Below, piece after piece: positions 20,402-29,009 of a stretch of DNA of 36,667 bases. The stretch's first letter is position 1; each line of letters starts with the position of its first letter. The stretch is from Hydrogenothermaceae bacterium (GTDB lineage: Bacteria; Aquificota; Aquificia; Aquificales; Hydrogenothermaceae): the NCBI GenBank assembly GCA_015519975.1, contig WIAL01000003.1, positions 1 through 36,667 of the forward strand, given 5' to 3'. The translations under genes and the position numbers were made by a program. Below the pieces are notes generated by a model that ran no database searches, was not told the DNA's origin, and saw nothing but the letters and a program-made list of their open reading frames with translations.

Positions 20402-21271
20402 ATGGAAAAAATTGTATGTATTTACCATAAAAATTGTACTGATGGTACAACAAGTGCTGCTGTTTTGTTGAAAAAATTTCCAAACTGTAAATTATTTCCA
20501 CTTGGGCATAATTATAAAGAAGATGATATTAATCAGATACTTGAAGAAACTGATGAAAATACAATCGTTTATATTGTAGATTTTTCTTTAAAACCAGATG
20601 ATCTGGAAAAACTTTTAAAAAAGGCAAAAAAAGTAGTAAACATAGACCATCATATTGGAGTCAAAGAAATTTTACAGCAGTTTGCAGAAAAGTATCCAAA
20701 TTTTGAATTTGTTTTCGACAACCACTCTTCTGGAGCTTCTTTGACATGGAAATACTTTTTTGGTGAGCCTGTGCCGTGGCTTATTAAATATGTTGAAGAC
20801 AAAGATATATGGAAATGGGAATTTAAAGAAGATACAAAATATGTTGATGCTTACTTGATCATGCTTACAGATAAACCTGAGGAACTTAAAGAATTAATAG
20901 ATAAAGATATAAATGAAATAAAAGAGAAAGGAAAATTAATATCTGAATTTATAGATTATTTGATTGATAGATTTGTTGAAAATGCAAATCCAACTTATAT
21001 TAAAATAGATAATTATATTGTTAAGGCTTTTAATACAGGACTTTTTCAATCTGAAATTGGTAATATTTTATCAAAAAAGTATAATGAGCCGGTTGCTCTT
21101 TTTAGCATAAATGGTGATTTTGTTAAAATAAGTTTTAGAAGTGTTGAAGGTCAAAATTTAACTGCCTTGCAGCTTGCAAAGGCTTTAGGAGGCGGTGGTC
21201 ATAAACATGCTGCAGGTGCTGGTGTAAGTTTAACAGAGTTTTGTAATATGGTAATGCAAGGAGGTAATTAG
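20402..21271 (+). CDS. DHH/DHHA1 family phosphoesterase
   Basis: The protein is 289 aa. The DHH domain has IYHKNCTDGTTSA (D15), IVDFSL and the DHH motif NIDHHIG. The DHHA1 domain ends with GGGGHKHAAGAGVSL. The metal-binding Asp/His set is complete. The form resembles nanoRNase (NrnA/NrnB) and related short-oligonucleotide or cyclic-nucleotide phosphoesterases. It may degrade pGpG or other dinucleotides, which would fit the c-di-GMP genes downstream, but the substrate cannot be read. It starts 1 bp after the BFD gene stop and ends directly at the TetR gene start. Confidence 0.85.
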   Translation: MEKIVCIYHKNCTDGTTSAAVLLKKFPNCKLFPLGHNYKEDDINQILEETDENTIVYIVDFSLKPDDLEKLLKKAKKVVNIDHHIGVKEILQQFAEKYPNFEFVFDNHSSGASLTWKYFFGEPVPWLIKYVEDKDIWKWEFKEDTKYVDAYLIMLTDKPEELKELIDKDINEIKEKGKLISEFIDYLIDRFVENANPTYIKIDNYIVKAFNTGLFQSEIGNILSKKYNEPVALFSINGDFVKISFRSVEGQNLTALQLAKALGGGGHKHAAGAGVSLTEFCNMVMQGGN

Positions 21272-21874
21272 GTGATAAATTCTCAAGATTTCGAAAAACT
21301 TTCTACTAAAGAAAAAATTGTAAAAGTAGCGGCTCATATTATAGTTACAGAAGGTCTTAGAAAGTTTACTGCAAAAAATATCGCATCTTATCTTGGGATA
21401 ACAGATGCTGCTATATTTAAGCATTTCCCTACTATGGATGATATCATTCTTACAATAATTAATGATTATGTTTCAAAATGTAGTAAAAGTGCAGAAATTG
21501 GGATACAAAAAGGAAAAACAGTTAAAGAAAAACTTGAAGAAGTGCTAAGAGCACATATTCAGGTTTTAGAAGAAACAGAAGGAGCTGTTCCAGTTTTATG
21601 TTTTGAGTTTTCAAGGTCAGAAAACGAAAAATTCACAAAAATACTTCACTCTTTTATTCAAAATTATAAAAAATTACTATCAGAAGTTATTGAAGAAGGA
21701 CAAAGAGAAGGTGTTATTAGGAAGAATTTAAATCCAGAAGAAACTGCAATGTTTATACTTGGCTCTATTCAGGCCAAAGTTTTTGCAAAAGTAATTGAAA
21801 AAAGAGAAGGGCCTGTAGTTCCAAATCCTGATATTTTTATTGAAGAAATATTTTATGGAATAATGGAAAGATGA
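21272..21874 (+). CDS. TetR/AcrR-family transcriptional regulator
   Basis: This 200-aa protein has an N-terminal TetR HTH: KEKIVKVAAHIIVTEG, then FTAKNIASYLGITDAAIFKHF (recognition helix about residues 35-54), and a helical C-terminal ligand domain with RSENEKFTKILHSF. The start is GTG with AAGGAGGT 6 nt upstream, directly after the DHH gene stop. The ligand and targets are unknown. It is probably co-transcribed with its neighbours. Confidence 0.9.
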   Translation: MINSQDFEKLSTKEKIVKVAAHIIVTEGLRKFTAKNIASYLGITDAAIFKHFPTMDDIILTIINDYVSKCSKSAEIGIQKGKTVKEKLEEVLRAHIQVLEETEGAVPVLCFEFSRSENEKFTKILHSFIQNYKKLLSEVIEEGQREGVIRKNLNPEETAMFILGSIQAKVFAKVIEKREGPVVPNPDIFIEEIFYGIMER

Positions 21875-22170
21875 AGAAATTTTTAGTTTTACTTTTAATA
21901 TTTTCTTTTTCTTTTGCTGGTACGAAGGATAATTCTAAAATAGATGAAGGTCTTGAAAAGATAAAAGAAGGAATAAATATTATCTTAAATGAAATAGATA
22001 AAGAAACCGATAAAAAAATAGATGAGATAAAAGAAAAATTAAAACAATTAACAAAAGAATTAAATAAAGAAAACCTCAAAGAAAAAAGAAAAGAGATAGT
22101 AAATAAAATAAAAGAATTAAAAGAAATTTTAAAAGAGTTATTAGATGAAAAAGAAAAGCATGAAGTCTGA
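21871..22170 (+). CDS. Small secreted Lys/Glu-rich coiled-coil protein
   Basis: This 99-aa protein has a signal peptide (MKKFLVLLLIFSFSFAG) followed by a nearly continuous helix of Lys, Glu, Ile, Leu and Asn with heptad-like hydrophobic spacing. I do not recognise the family. It is predicted to be periplasmic. It overlaps the TetR stop by 4 bp (ATGA), so it is probably translated with the regulator and may be its target or partner. No cysteine is present. Confidence 0.65.
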   Translation: MKKFLVLLLIFSFSFAGTKDNSKIDEGLEKIKEGINIILNEIDKETDKKIDEIKEKLKQLTKELNKENLKEKRKEIVNKIKELKEILKELLDEKEKHEV

Positions 22171-22924
22171 ACTTGAAAAAGAATTTCAAGTAAAATGCTC
22201 AAAATGTAATGATACAGGATGGATACATAAAGGTAATCTTGTATATAGATGTCCCTGTCGTTTAGTTAAAATCACAGATAGCATAAGTCAAAGAATGAAA
22301 ATTCCTAAAAGATACAAAGATAAAGATATTTCTAATTTTAAACCAATAGAGAGATACGGGCATCATTTTGTCCTAGAAAAAGTTAAAAACTATATAAATT
22401 CACCTTTTTATAAGGAAGGAAAAGGATTAATTTTTATAGGACCTCCGGGAGTTGGTAAAACTCATCTTGCCGTGTCCATACTTAAAGAGTTTTTCCTGAA
22501 AAGAGGAATAGTTGGGCTTTTTAGGGACACAAAGACACTTTTATTTGATTTAAAATCAACTTTTGATGGTTCTGCTTCAACAAGGGAAATACTTGAAGAA
22601 GTTCTTGAGGCACCTATTTTAGTACTTGATGATTTAGGTTCAGAAAGGCTTTCTGACTGGGCAAGGGATATACTTCATTACATAATTATTCAAAGATATA
22701 ATGAGTTAAAACCTATAATAATAACTACAAATTTAGAACTAAAGTCAGAAACAGAAATAGATGACTCCTTAGAAGAACGAATGGGAAAACCTATTATCTC
22801 AAGAATACTTGAGATATGCGAACCTATACATATGGCTGGAGAAGATTTAAGAGGAAAGCCTGAAGATTACCTTGAGCAGCTTGATGAGAAAGAGGAGGAT
22901 AGACTTGAGGAAAGCATCAGTTAA
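22145..22924 (+). CDS. DnaC/IstB-like AAA+ ATPase, predicted helicase loader
   Basis: This 259-aa protein has an N-terminal zinc-like module CSKCNDTGW...CPC (about residues 18-37). The AAA+ core follows: Walker [13 protein letters not shown] (about 99-110), Walker [15 protein letters not shown], sensor 1 ITTNLE and the arginine-finger region [11 protein letters not shown]. This is the DnaC/DnaI loader form. It is not near an insertion element, so a chromosomal replication role is likely. The frame overlaps the previous gene by 26 bp; the internal ATG at 22160 is an alternative start. Its end overlaps hisB. Confidence 0.88.
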   Translation: MKKKSMKSELEKEFQVKCSKCNDTGWIHKGNLVYRCPCRLVKITDSISQRMKIPKRYKDKDISNFKPIERYGHHFVLEKVKNYINSPFYKEGKGLIFIGPPGVGKTHLAVSILKEFFLKRGIVGLFRDTKTLLFDLKSTFDGSASTREILEEVLEAPILVLDDLGSERLSDWARDILHYIIIQRYNELKPIIITTNLELKSETEIDDSLEERMGKPIISRILEICEPIHMAGEDLRGKPEDYLEQLDEKEEDRLEESIS

Positions 22925-23492
22925 AAGAGAAACAAAAGAAACACAAATAGAACTTGAGATAAATCTTGATGGTACAGGTAAGTATAGTATAGATACCCCA
23001 GTAGGTTTTTTTAATCATATGCTTGAAAGTTTTTCAAAACATTCACTTATAGATTTAAATGTTATGGCAAGTGGTGATGTTCACGTAAGCCATCACCATA
23101 CTGTTGAGGATACAGGAATAGTTTTAGGAGAGGCTGTAAGAAAAGCACTGGGAGATAAAAAAGGTATAAAAAGGTTTGGATATTCTATTATTCCTATGGA
23201 TGAAGCCCTTGCAATGTGCTCCATTGATTTATCAGGTAGACCTCTTTTATTTTATGATGATTTAGGATTAAGAGGAAAAATCACAGAGTTTGATTTTGAA
23301 CTTATGGAAGAGTTCTTTAAAGGTTTTGCTTTATCAGCAGGAATTACAATGCATTTAAAGGCATTAAGTGGAAAAAATTTACATCATATAGCAGAAGTTT
23401 TAATTAAATCTTTTGCCGTTGCCCTTAGAAATGCAGTTGAAATTGACCCAAGAAGGCAAAATGATACTCCCTCAACAAAAGGAGTTTTATGA
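22905..23492 (+). CDS. hisB: Imidazoleglycerol-phosphate dehydratase
   Basis: From the TTG at 22905 the protein is 195 aa, the usual monofunctional length. AGGAGG lies 6 nt before that TTG, and the conserved start [18 protein letters not shown] follows. Metal-binding motifs are [23 protein letters not shown] and [11 protein letters not shown]. It dehydrates imidazoleglycerol phosphate in histidine synthesis. The frame is open to 22872, but that segment lies in the loader gene and has no ribosome binding site. No other his gene is adjacent, so the pathway is scattered here. Confidence 0.95.
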   Translation: MRKASVKRETKETQIELEINLDGTGKYSIDTPVGFFNHMLESFSKHSLIDLNVMASGDVHVSHHHTVEDTGIVLGEAVRKALGDKKGIKRFGYSIIPMDEALAMCSIDLSGRPLLFYDDLGLRGKITEFDFELMEEFFKGFALSAGITMHLKALSGKNLHHIAEVLIKSFAVALRNAVEIDPRRQNDTPSTKGVL

Positions 23493-24100
23493 TGGATAGA
23501 AAAAAAAGAATTCTTGAGATATTAAAAGAAAAAAATGAAGTTACTGCTAAAGAACTTGCAAACCTTTTTAAAGTTTCAGAAATGACTATTTATAGAGATA
23601 TAAAACAACTTGAAAAAACAGGTGAAATTATAAGGAAGCATGGTTCTATTCTTTTAAATACAAAGGAAAATAAAGACTCTAAAACAGTCGATACATGCCC
23701 AATTTGTGAGAAAGCTATAACAAGAGCACATCCTTATAAAATAGTTATAGAAGGTAAAAAAACTTTAGAAGCTTGCTGCGAGCATTGCGGATTTTTACTG
23801 CATCAAAAGTATGAAGATAAAGAAGTTTCAGCTATTACTTATGATTTTATTACAGAAAATCCTATCACTGCTTTTAATGCGTATTTTGTAGTTGGAAGTG
23901 ATGCACAGCCTTGCTGCAGCCCAAGTGTAATACCATTTTCTTCTAAAGAAATGGCAGAAAAATTTGCTAAAGGTTTTGGAGGTAAAGTTTTAAATTTTAT
24001 AGATGCTTATAATGAAATTGTAAACAGCATGAACCTTAATCTAAAAAGTTGCTGTTCAAACAATGTTCAATCAATCAAACTTTCTGATATTAAAAAATGA
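23489..24100 (+). CDS. DeoR-type HTH fused to Cys-rich NosL-like domain, candidate metal-responsive regulator
   Basis: The protein is 203 aa. Residues 4-55 are a DeoR-type winged HTH ([41 protein letters not shown]). The rest is unlike a DeoR sugar-phosphate sensor: it has nine cysteines, C70 and C73 (CPIC), C96, C97 and C100 (CCEHC), C142-C143 (PCCSP) and C188-C189 (SCCS). The segment around YFVVGSD...[24 protein letters not shown] resembles NosL-like copper-binding proteins. A thiol-binding metal sensor (copper or a similar soft metal) is inferred. It overlaps the hisB stop, and AAAGGAG lies upstream. The second ATG at 23492 is an equally good start. Confidence 0.72.
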   Translation: MMDRKKRILEILKEKNEVTAKELANLFKVSEMTIYRDIKQLEKTGEIIRKHGSILLNTKENKDSKTVDTCPICEKAITRAHPYKIVIEGKKTLEACCEHCGFLLHQKYEDKEVSAITYDFITENPITAFNAYFVVGSDAQPCCSPSVIPFSSKEMAEKFAKGFGGKVLNFIDAYNEIVNSMNLNLKSCCSNNVQSIKLSDIKK

Positions 24101-25263
24101 TAAAGGGTTTCAATATAGCAAAACAGTATATTTACGCTGGAAATAATAAAGTAGAAGGATGTGAGCTTTTTTTTAGAGGTAAAAATAAACAGAATTTTTT
24201 CCATGCAACTTTAATCACTTTTAACTATTTAATTGAACATCTTAAATTGAATAAGTATGTATTTATAAATGTAGATAAACATTTTTTATTAAGTGATTTA
24301 CCTCAAGTTTTTCAGCAGGAAGGAAAAATTGTTTTTGAGCTTATGGAAGATATAGAAATTAATCAAAATATTATAAATAGAATAGAGAGTTTAAAGGAGA
24401 AAGGATTTTTATTTTCCATAAATAATTTTAACCTTATAAAACATGAAGATTTATTAAAGGTTTTAGATTTTGCAAAAGTAGATATAAAAGACGATGAGAG
24501 AATATTTAAAAATTTAAATGCTCTAAAATTAAATAATATAAAACCTATTGCTTTTAAAATTGAGAATGAGATTTTTTATAAAATTGCCCAAAAATTAGGT
24601 TTTGAGTACTATCAAGGGTACTATTTTTCTTATCCTGAAGAAGAAACTTTTAATTTGAAAGAAGAAAATCAAAAGCTTATTTTAAAGTTGATAAATGGAG
24701 TCGTAAGACAGGAGCCTATTAATAAAATAGAAGAATACTTTAAATTATCTCATAAATTGGTTACTGGCCTTTTAATTTATATTAACTCTGCATATTTTGG
24801 TTTCAGGTCAAAGATAGACTCTTTAAAAAGAGCTATTTCTATTTTAGGATATAAAAATTTAGAGAAATGGCTTCTTTTTCAACTTTTTTACAGTAATAAA
24901 AATTTAACTTTACTGCTAGAAAAGGCATCATTTAGAGGAAAGCTTTTAGAATTTATAACTGAAGATATTATGCCAGAATTAAAAGACAATGCTTTTTTAG
25001 TAGGTATGCTTTCTGTGATTGAGAAACAAAGCATTTTAAAAGAATTGGAGCTTGAGGATAAAGTGCTAAATGCTTTAATACATAGAGAAGGTTTATTAGG
25101 AGAACTTTTAACACTAATAGAAGAAAGTGAAAAGGGAAAATTTGAGAACCTGGAAAAGTTAATGGAAAAATATCATATAGATGCTAAAAAGCTTATGGAA
25201 TATGAATTAAAATCTTTTTCATGGTTTGAAAGGATGAAAATGGAAATTCAAAATGTTGGATAA
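24097..25263 (+). CDS. Degenerate EAL-HDOD signalling protein (YuxH-like)
   Basis: The protein is 388 aa. Residues about 8-180 match an EAL fold: GCELFFRG (E23) in place of the EALLR block, FINVD (N58), VFELMED (E81) and YYQGYYFSYP (Q173). The metal-binding DDFG is replaced by INNFNL (N109-N110), so phosphodiesterase activity is unlikely. Residues about 190-270 are an HDOD domain (KLINGVVRQEP; LIYINSAYFGFRSKIDSLKRAISILG). EAL-HDOD proteins of this kind bind or relay c-di-GMP signals. It overlaps the DeoR-like gene by 4 bp (ATGA) and the next gene by 11 bp. Confidence 0.85.
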   Translation: MIKGFNIAKQYIYAGNNKVEGCELFFRGKNKQNFFHATLITFNYLIEHLKLNKYVFINVDKHFLLSDLPQVFQQEGKIVFELMEDIEINQNIINRIESLKEKGFLFSINNFNLIKHEDLLKVLDFAKVDIKDDERIFKNLNALKLNNIKPIAFKIENEIFYKIAQKLGFEYYQGYYFSYPEEETFNLKEENQKLILKLINGVVRQEPINKIEEYFKLSHKLVTGLLIYINSAYFGFRSKIDSLKRAISILGYKNLEKWLLFQLFYSNKNLTLLLEKASFRGKLLEFITEDIMPELKDNAFLVGMLSVIEKQSILKELELEDKVLNALIHREGLLGELLTLIEESEKGKFENLEKLMEKYHIDAKKLMEYELKSFSWFERMKMEIQNVG

Positions 25264-26344
25264 AAGCCTTATTCTTGAGCTTTTACACTCTAAAAGATAC
25301 AAAGAGATTTTAAATATTGCAGAAAAAAATAAAAGTTATATTGAAATTCCTGTACATAAAGGGTTTCAAAGATATATTTATGAACGAAGAAACATTTTAC
25401 TTGAGCATATTTTTAAAAAGTATAAGCTGTCTCGTAAAAAGATTTATTTAAATAAAAAGTTAAAAAATTTGATTGTAAACCAAAAAAGGAATAAAAAATA
25501 TTTAAACTTTTACTTTTTGGTAAATCAATTTGGTTATATACCTAACTTAAATGGTTATGAAAGATTTCTGATAATAAATTATCTTTTATATAAAACAAAA
25601 AAAGAAAAACTATTTGCTCATCCTATAAAAGCTGTATTTTGTGATACCGAAATTGAATTTTCTTCTCCATTTTTTTCAAAATTATTGCTTTCTTTTGATG
25701 AAAACTACATTTGTAAGAAAGAAATATATGTACCTTTTAATAACTTTTTTAAAAACATTTTTTTAAATGCAGATATTTTAACATGGGACATACTTGTTGC
25801 TGCAGTTAATATAAATAATCTCAGCAGTGTTGTTAATTTATATAAGTTTACCAAACAAAAACTTATTTCTCCTACTTCGTTTAAGCAAATAGAACCGTAT
25901 AAAACAAGAGTTAATTTGTTAATTGAAAGATTTAATATAAATGAAAATTGGCTTAATCAAAACAATAAAGAGACTCATTTTTATGTACCATCTGAGTTTT
26001 ATTCTGTGGACTCTAAAAATGAATTTTTAAAAAGGGTTTTTTACTACATCTTTTACATAGGACAGATTAAATATCTAAAAAAAGATAAAAAACCTATAAA
26101 AATTATTTCTCTTCTTTCAAATAGTGGTGTTGATTTTCAAAGATTAAAAAATCAAAAAGGTTTTCCTTTTATTGAATATAAACTATTTAGTGCTTTAGAG
26201 AAAGTATCAGATTATTTTTCATTAGATATAAATGAAGATTATAAAAATTTTGAACAATTTCTGGAAAGTAAGATATATATATCTCCAACAAAGACTTATA
26301 GAGAATTTATTGGTAATGTATTAAAGAGAAAAAATGTTGTATAA
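25253..26344 (+). CDS. Hypothetical protein, basic, no recognised domain
   Basis: This 363-aa protein is rich in Lys, Asn, Phe, Tyr and Ile. I see no signal peptide, clear membrane span or known motif. The N-terminal 60 residues are basic and helical (KRYKEILNIAEKNKSY; YERRNILLEHIFKKYKL). The middle has an acidic/aromatic part around AVFCDTEIEFSSPFF. It overlaps the EAL-HDOD gene by 11 bp, with the SD inside that gene, so the two are likely made together. It may be a partner of the c-di-GMP proteins, but that rests on position only. Confidence 0.7.
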   Translation: MLDKSLILELLHSKRYKEILNIAEKNKSYIEIPVHKGFQRYIYERRNILLEHIFKKYKLSRKKIYLNKKLKNLIVNQKRNKKYLNFYFLVNQFGYIPNLNGYERFLIINYLLYKTKKEKLFAHPIKAVFCDTEIEFSSPFFSKLLLSFDENYICKKEIYVPFNNFFKNIFLNADILTWDILVAAVNINNLSSVVNLYKFTKQKLISPTSFKQIEPYKTRVNLLIERFNINENWLNQNNKETHFYVPSEFYSVDSKNEFLKRVFYYIFYIGQIKYLKKDKKPIKIISLLSNSGVDFQRLKNQKGFPFIEYKLFSALEKVSDYFSLDINEDYKNFEQFLESKIYISPTKTYREFIGNVLKRKNVV

Positions 26345-26393
26345 ATATGTAAAATTCAAATATATTCTTTTCTTAAATATAGCAAAGATACTG

Positions 26394-26399
26394 TAGAAT
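26394..26399 (+). promoter_or_regulatory. Possible promoter for the c-di-GMP enzyme pair
   Basis: TAGAAT lies in the 106-bp gap before the DUF3365-GGDEF-EAL gene, the largest gap in this part of the plus-strand run. A poor -35 match (TCTTAA at 26371) has a 17-bp spacer. The prediction rests mainly on the gap size. Confidence 0.25.
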
Positions 26400-26450
26400 A
26401 TCACCTCTGATAAGATTTACTATCTATCTTTAGAGTTTTAGGGATTTGCC

Positions 26451-29009
26451 ATGAAAAAAATTACTCTTAAGAAGCTTCTTATTATATATGTCTTAGCTAT
26501 GTCATTGATTGTTTTTCCTTTCTTATATTTTGAAATAACAAAAATTTTTAATTCTTCATTTGAAAAAAATGCAACAGAAAATGCAAAATCTGTAGCAGAA
26601 CAAACCTTTAACTCTATGTTTCAAATTATGAAAAGAGGCTGGAGCAGGCAGGATTTAATTGAGTTTTTAAGTAGTATAAAAAATTCACAAAAGAATTATG
26701 ATATAGAAATCTACAGGACAGAGATTGTAGAAAAACTATTTGGAAAAATAAACCAGCCGTCTTTTGATAAAGAAATTCTTAAAACTATAAGAGAAAAGAA
26801 ATCTGTTATAAATAAAGAAAGTGGAATTTTACGATATATTATGCCATTAAAAGCAAAACAAGTATGTTTAAAATGTCATGTAAACGCAAAAATTGGAGAT
26901 GTTCTTGGAGTAGTGGAGGTTAAATATAACCTTGGTAAGTTTTCTTCATCTGCAGAAAAAGAGTTTTCTAAGGCTTTACTTCTTACTATTCCTCTGCCTC
27001 TAATTGTTGTTATTCTCATCGGATATTTCATAACTGAAAGAATAAAAACAGGTTTAAAAAAATTAAATGGAACAATAGAAGACATATCTGAGGTAGAAGA
27101 CTTTAAGAAAATATTAAAAGAAGACATTAACTTTATGTTTGATGAATTTAATGAGCTGTTTGAAGATATTAAAAAGATTGTACAGAAATTATGTGATATA
27201 GCAGTTGATAAAGAAATACTTGAGTTTGAGATAAAGCTTTTGGAAAAGTTTATATTAACATCTGATGTAATTAAAGACTGGAAAGAATACGTAATGATGT
27301 TGCTTGCAGAGATAAACAAAGTTATACCTACTTATAGTATATTTTCCATATTTAAAGAGGAAGGAGTATATGAAGTTGAAGTTTTTTGGATTGGAAAACC
27401 ATCCGATAAATTAAGAATAAAAGCAGAAGAAATACTTAAAGAGAAAATAAGAGAACATTTTGCTTTAAAGCATGAAGATATTCTGGAAATAAACCATAAC
27501 ATAGCTGAAAAAGACAAATGTATTTTAAATCTTAATAACAATGAAATAGATTATCAGGTGAAAACGCTATTTTTAGAAAATCCAAGAATAGGTGGAATTG
27601 TTGGTGTCGGTGTACAGCCAGATGTTAAGAAAGATAGGACAAAACTTCTTGTTATAGAAAGCGTACTATCTACATTATTAAATGTCGTAGGTTCAGTAAA
27701 GGCAATATACAAATATACAAAAGACCTTGAGTATTACGCTACAAGAGACCCATTAACAAACCTTTACAACCAGAGGGTTTTCTGGGAACTGGCAAATTAT
27801 GAAATAGAAAGAGCAAAAAGACATAATTATGAATTTTCTCTGCTTGTTATAGATTTGGATAATTTTAAATCTATAAATGATAGTTATGGTCATGACTTTG
27901 GAGACAAATTTTTAGTTGAAGTTGCTGACCTTTTAGAACATACAGTTAGACCTGGAGATGTTGTTGCAAGATATGGTGGTGATGAGTTTGTGATTATACT
28001 GCCTGAAACTAATTCAGAAGGAGCATATATTGTAGCAGAGAGAATATTAAAAACTGCCGAGAATTTCTTTGTAAGTGCTCCAGATGGAAAAAATCTTAAC
28101 CCAAGATTTTCAATAGGAATAGCAACTTATCCAAACCATGCAGACAATATAAAGGATCTTTTTTCTATAGCCGATACAATGATGTATAAAGCAAAGATAT
28201 GCGGAAAAGGTCAGGCAAAAATTCCAACGGAAGAAGATATAACAGAGTTTTTAGAAAAGGAGAATAAACTTAGCGTTGCCTTAATAGAAGCTATAAATAA
28301 TAAAAATATAATTCCTCATTTTCAGCCTATAATCAATGTAAAAAATAATAAAATAGAGGCCTATGAAGTTCTTAGCCGTATAGAAATTGATGGGGAGCTT
28401 GTATCTGCTGCAAGGTATATTGAAATAGCAGAAAAAACAGGACTTGTATTTAAAATGGATTTACTTTTAATGGAAAAAGCTTTTCAAAAATTAAAAAATA
28501 AGAAAGAAAAAATATTTATAAACTTGACTCCTAAAGCTTTGATAGTTTCAGATTATTTATCAAAAGTCAGAGAACTTATAAAAAAATATAACATCTCACC
28601 AGAAAGAGTGGTTTTTGAGATTACAGAAAGAGATACTATTAGAAATTTCTCTTTACTGGAGAAGTTTGTTTACCAATTGAAAGACATAGGGTTCAGATTT
28701 GCAATAGACGATTTTGGAAGTGGATTTTCATCATTTTACTATGTTAAGCAACTTCCAATAGACTTTGTGAAAATAGAAGGAGAATTTATAAAAAACTTGG
28801 TAAAAGATGAAAAAGATAAAGCTTTTGTAGAAAGTATAGTAAGTTTATGCCAGAAACTGGGAATAAAAACAATTGCTGAATTTGTTGAAGATAAAGACAT
28901 TCTTGATGCAGTTAAAGAATTACATATAGATTATGCTCAAGGATACTACATAGGAAAACCGCTACCTAATGTTATAGAGGAGGTTTCGGAAAGTGAAAAA
29001 GATATCTGA
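26451..29009 (+). CDS. Membrane c-di-GMP enzyme: CxxCH sensor domain-GGDEF-EAL
   Basis: The protein is 852 aa: TM1 (about 8-27), a periplasmic domain (about 30-165) with a heme-c motif C139-x2-C142-H143 (DUF3365/Tll0287-like), TM2 (about 175-194), a helical and GAF-like linker (200-425), GGDEF (430-590) and EAL (605-845). GGDEF is intact (RYGGDEF, 508-513) with the RxxD product-inhibition site (R500, D503). EAL has E639 (YEVL), N691, E723, DDFGSG (753-758), K774, E810 and Q830, so it may be active as a phosphodiesterase. A bifunctional redox or gas-responsive enzyme is inferred. AGGGA precedes the ATG. It overlaps the next gene by 17 bp. Confidence 0.87.
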   Translation: MKKITLKKLLIIYVLAMSLIVFPFLYFEITKIFNSSFEKNATENAKSVAEQTFNSMFQIMKRGWSRQDLIEFLSSIKNSQKNYDIEIYRTEIVEKLFGKINQPSFDKEILKTIREKKSVINKESGILRYIMPLKAKQVCLKCHVNAKIGDVLGVVEVKYNLGKFSSSAEKEFSKALLLTIPLPLIVVILIGYFITERIKTGLKKLNGTIEDISEVEDFKKILKEDINFMFDEFNELFEDIKKIVQKLCDIAVDKEILEFEIKLLEKFILTSDVIKDWKEYVMMLLAEINKVIPTYSIFSIFKEEGVYEVEVFWIGKPSDKLRIKAEEILKEKIREHFALKHEDILEINHNIAEKDKCILNLNNNEIDYQVKTLFLENPRIGGIVGVGVQPDVKKDRTKLLVIESVLSTLLNVVGSVKAIYKYTKDLEYYATRDPLTNLYNQRVFWELANYEIERAKRHNYEFSLLVIDLDNFKSINDSYGHDFGDKFLVEVADLLEHTVRPGDVVARYGGDEFVIILPETNSEGAYIVAERILKTAENFFVSAPDGKNLNPRFSIGIATYPNHADNIKDLFSIADTMMYKAKICGKGQAKIPTEEDITEFLEKENKLSVALIEAINNKNIIPHFQPIINVKNNKIEAYEVLSRIEIDGELVSAARYIEIAEKTGLVFKMDLLLMEKAFQKLKNKKEKIFINLTPKALIVSDYLSKVRELIKKYNISPERVVFEITERDTIRNFSLLEKFVYQLKDIGFRFAIDDFGSGFSSFYYVKQLPIDFVKIEGEFIKNLVKDEKDKAFVESIVSLCQKLGIKTIAEFVEDKDILDAVKELHIDYAQGYYIGKPLPNVIEEVSESEKDI

